A stretch of DNA of 7,737 bases from an uncultured Bacillaceae bacterium (GTDB lineage Bacteria; Bacillota; Bacilli; Bacillales; Amphibacillaceae), in the NCBI GenBank assembly GCA_945639745.1, contig CALZEK010000058.1, forward strand, positions 1-7,737, written 5' to 3'. Positions within the stretch are counted from its first letter, which is position 1. Every line of letters begins with the position of its first letter. This document shows positions 6,343 through 7,737 of the stretch, one piece after another. The position numbers and the translations under genes were made by a program. The notes beneath the pieces were generated by a model. The model was not told the origin of the DNA. It did no database searches and was given only the letters and a program-made list of their open reading frames with translations.

Positions 6343-7359
6343 ATAAAAACAATTCAATATAAAATAACAAGCGAAGGAATCTTAAGTGAAGCTCATTTAA
6401 AGCAATCTGTTAAATTATTAAATGATGGTGAGCTGGTCGCATTCCCAACTGAAACAGTTTATGGTCTAGGGGCAGATGCGACCAATAACCAGGCAATTAA
6501 AAAAATATATGAAGCAAAAGGCCGACCAAGTGATAATCCGCTGATTGCTCATGTTGGAAATTATGAACAATTAAAGCAGATTGTTAAAGAAATTCCTGCA
6601 TATGTTGAAAAATTAATTAATGAATTTTCACCGGGTCCAATTACATATATATTAAAACATAATAACAGTTGTTCAAAAAAAGTGACGGCAGGACTTGATA
6701 CAATAGCAGTTCGCATACCAGCACATCCTGTCGCATTACAGCTTCTTAATGCTTGTGACTTTCCAGTTGCAGCACCGAGTGCTAATTTATCTGGAAAGCC
6801 AAGCCCTACCTCAGCAGAGCATGTTTTTAATGATCTGTCAGGAAAAATACCTCTTATTATTGATGGAGGTAATACAGGAGTTGGTTTAGAATCAACAGTT
6901 ATTGACTGTACTGGAAAACGACCTCATGTTTTACGTTATGGGAGTATTACAGAACAGATGATTGAACAAATATTGCATATAAAACTGGTTAAAACTAAGC
7001 AAGCAGAAAATAATATACCTAAATCACCAGGCTTGAAATACAAACATTATGCACCTGCTATTCCACTTATCTTAGTAGAGGGAAACAGTGACAAGTTAAA
7101 GAAAGAAATTAGTGCCTACCAAGCTCAAGGAAAAAATGTAGGAATTTTATTAAGTGATAAAACTGCAAAAAAAATACATCTTGAATCAAATTATAAATTA
7201 GGTACAACAATAGAAGAAATAGCGAGTAATCTTTATGAAGGATTACGTTCTTTTGAACAAGGTACTTATGATGTGATTATTGCTGAAACATATAAAAAAG
7301 TTGGTTTAGGTATAGCAGTTATGGATCGACTAACCCGTGCTTCAACTAAAATTATTTAA
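6343..7359 (+). CDS. L-threonylcarbamoyladenylate synthase, long Sua5/YwlC type, with apparent ATA start
   Basis: Sua5/YwlC condenses threonine, bicarbonate and ATP to threonylcarbamoyl-AMP, the donor for the t6A modification at position 37 of tRNAs that read ANN codons; TsaD/TsaB/TsaE complete the reaction. The protein is 338 residues from 6343, the long Sua5 form (Bacillus YwlC is similar in size). The YrdC domain shows PTETVYGLGADA (35-46), KGRPSDNPLI (59-68) and PSAN (145-148). A linker PGLKYKHYAP (229-238) leads to the small C-terminal Sua5 domain. The first canonical start in frame is GTG at 6682, but starting there would lose 113 residues including the first two substrate-binding blocks. 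ATA at 6343 aligns with the expected N-terminus (xKTIQYKI, compare MKT in Bacillus) and follows a strong Shine-Dalgarno sequence. ATC at 6340 is the alternative. No internal frameshift or stop is visible, so the gene looks intact apart from its start. A sequencing error of ATG to ATA remains possible. Confidence 0.9.
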   Translation: MKTIQYKITSEGILSEAHLKQSVKLLNDGELVAFPTETVYGLGADATNNQAIKKIYEAKGRPSDNPLIAHVGNYEQLKQIVKEIPAYVEKLINEFSPGPITYILKHNNSCSKKVTAGLDTIAVRIPAHPVALQLLNACDFPVAAPSANLSGKPSPTSAEHVFNDLSGKIPLIIDGGNTGVGLESTVIDCTGKRPHVLRYGSITEQMIEQILHIKLVKTKQAENNIPKSPGLKYKHYAPAIPLILVEGNSDKLKKEISAYQAQGKNVGILLSDKTAKKIHLESNYKLGTTIEEIASNLYEGLRSFEQGTYDVIIAETYKKVGLGIAVMDRLTRASTKII

Positions 7360-7369
7360 ATCTAAATTT

Positions 7370-7399
7370 CAGACAATATTTTAATAAATATGGTATATT
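7370..7399 (+). promoter_or_regulatory. Putative extended -10 promoter of the phosphatase gene
   Basis: A TATATT -10 box (7394-7399) is preceded by TGG, fitting the extended TGn motif. A weak -35 box CAGACA (7370-7375, four of six consensus bases) lies 18 bases upstream. Transcription would start near 7406 and give a leader of about 20 bases containing GGAGG (7416-7420). The gap after sua5 is 66 bases and has no terminator, so read-through from sua5 is also likely. Confidence 0.5.
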
Positions 7400-7425
7400 T
7401 AACATGTAAATAGATGGAGGATAAG

Positions 7426-7737
7426 ATGAAAGTATTATTTATCTGTACTGGAAATACTTGTCGCAGTCCGATGGCAGAAGCTGTATTAAAATTTAAGTCA
7501 AGTGAACACTCAGTTCAGTCAGCTGGTATCTATGCCGCGCTAGGTGTTCCAATAAGCGAAGGAACAAAAGAGGTTTTATCGGAAGTAGGTATTACATGTA
7601 ATCATACTTCACAACCTGTTACTCAAGCATTAATTGATTGGGCTGATATCATTTTAACGATGACACATGACCATAAACAATTAATCAATCAAAAGTTTTT
7701 AAAAGTTAAAAATAAATTATTTACATTAAAAGAGTAT
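7426..7737 (+). CDS. ptpB: Low-molecular-weight protein phosphatase, YwlE/PtpB type (protein-arginine phosphatase), 3' end outside window
   Basis: The first 104 residues are present; the family is about 140-155 residues, so the C-terminus is cut by the window edge, not broken. The N-terminal P-loop is CTGNTCRS at 7-14, with nucleophile Cys7 and Arg13. Thr11 in this loop is the marker that separates YwlE-type arginine phosphatases from ordinary tyrosine phosphatases, which carry Ile there. YwlE counteracts the McsB arginine kinase, which marks CtsR and damaged proteins for ClpCP. The MTHDHKQLI block and the LFTLKEY segment at the window end also match YwlE. The general-acid Asp (DPFG motif) lies beyond the window. 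The ATG at 7426 follows GGAGG at 7416-7420. The location directly after sua5/ywlC is conserved in Bacillales. Confidence 0.95.
   Translation, partial: MKVLFICTGNTCRSPMAEAVLKFKSSEHSVQSAGIYAALGVPISEGTKEVLSEVGITCNHTSQPVTQALIDWADIILTMTHDHKQLINQKFLKVKNKLFTLKEY

Noticed and set aside
6682..7359. GTG at 6682 as the start of sua5
   Set aside because: It would remove 113 residues, including PTETVYGLGADA and KGRPSDNPLI of the active site, which are clearly encoded in frame upstream without a stop.
7376..7391. ATATTT-TAAT-AAATAT hairpin after sua5
   Set aside because: Stem is entirely A-T and lies inside the putative promoter spacer; not a credible terminator.
1..7737. Search by eye for CRISPR arrays, insertion sequences, tRNA or rRNA genes and defence modules
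   Set aside because: None seen; the window is filled by conserved housekeeping genes with short gaps.

Overview
The window is a compact, low-GC, all-plus-strand stretch of a Bacillales chromosome. The gene order, with murA/murZ, rho, rpmE2, prfA, prmC, sua5/ywlC and the ywlE/ptpB phosphatase in series, matches the conserved locus of Bacillus and staphylococci. The proteins look closest to the staphylococcal branch: the L31 is type B, and the first gene remnant has staphylococcus-like sequence. A GlpX-type fructose-bisphosphatase between murA and rho, together with the absence of tdk between rpmE2 and prfA, does not match my recollection of Staphylococcus aureus. An early-branching Staphylococcaceae/Salinicoccaceae genus (Jeotgalicoccus-, Salinicoccus- or Nosocomiicoccus-like) is an inference only.

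Layout. 1-203 is the 3' end of a transaldolase-like gene (fsa/tal family) carrying an in-frame TAA. 238-1527 is murA (the second, MurZ/MurAB-type paralogue), followed closely by glpX (1556-2533), which ends inside a palindromic terminator-like hairpin. rho is 2638-3918. rpmE2 (4043-4285) has its own strong sigma-A promoter, a structured leader and a strong terminator. A second strong promoter drives prfA (4401-5471), prmC (5473-6336) and sua5 (6343-7359). The arginine/tyrosine phosphatase gene ptpB/ywlE starts at 7426 behind its own putative promoter and runs off the window end.

How the genes work together. Most serve translation: L31, release factor 1, the methyltransferase that modifies the release-factor GGQ glutamine, and the threonylcarbamoyl-AMP synthase for tRNA t6A37. 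Rho terminates transcription, MurA starts peptidoglycan synthesis, and GlpX serves gluconeogenesis. PrfA and PrmC are a direct enzyme-substrate pair encoded one base apart.

I see no mobile element, CRISPR array, tRNA, rRNA or accessory defence system, and no obviously new multi-gene system. The strongest anomaly is sua5. It has no ATG, GTG or TTG start anywhere near its real N-terminus. Homology and a strong Shine-Dalgarno sequence put its start at an ATA codon (or the adjacent ATC). Secondary points are the interrupted transaldolase gene, the mutually exclusive hairpins in the rpmE2 leader, and a nested inverted repeat across the prfA promoter.
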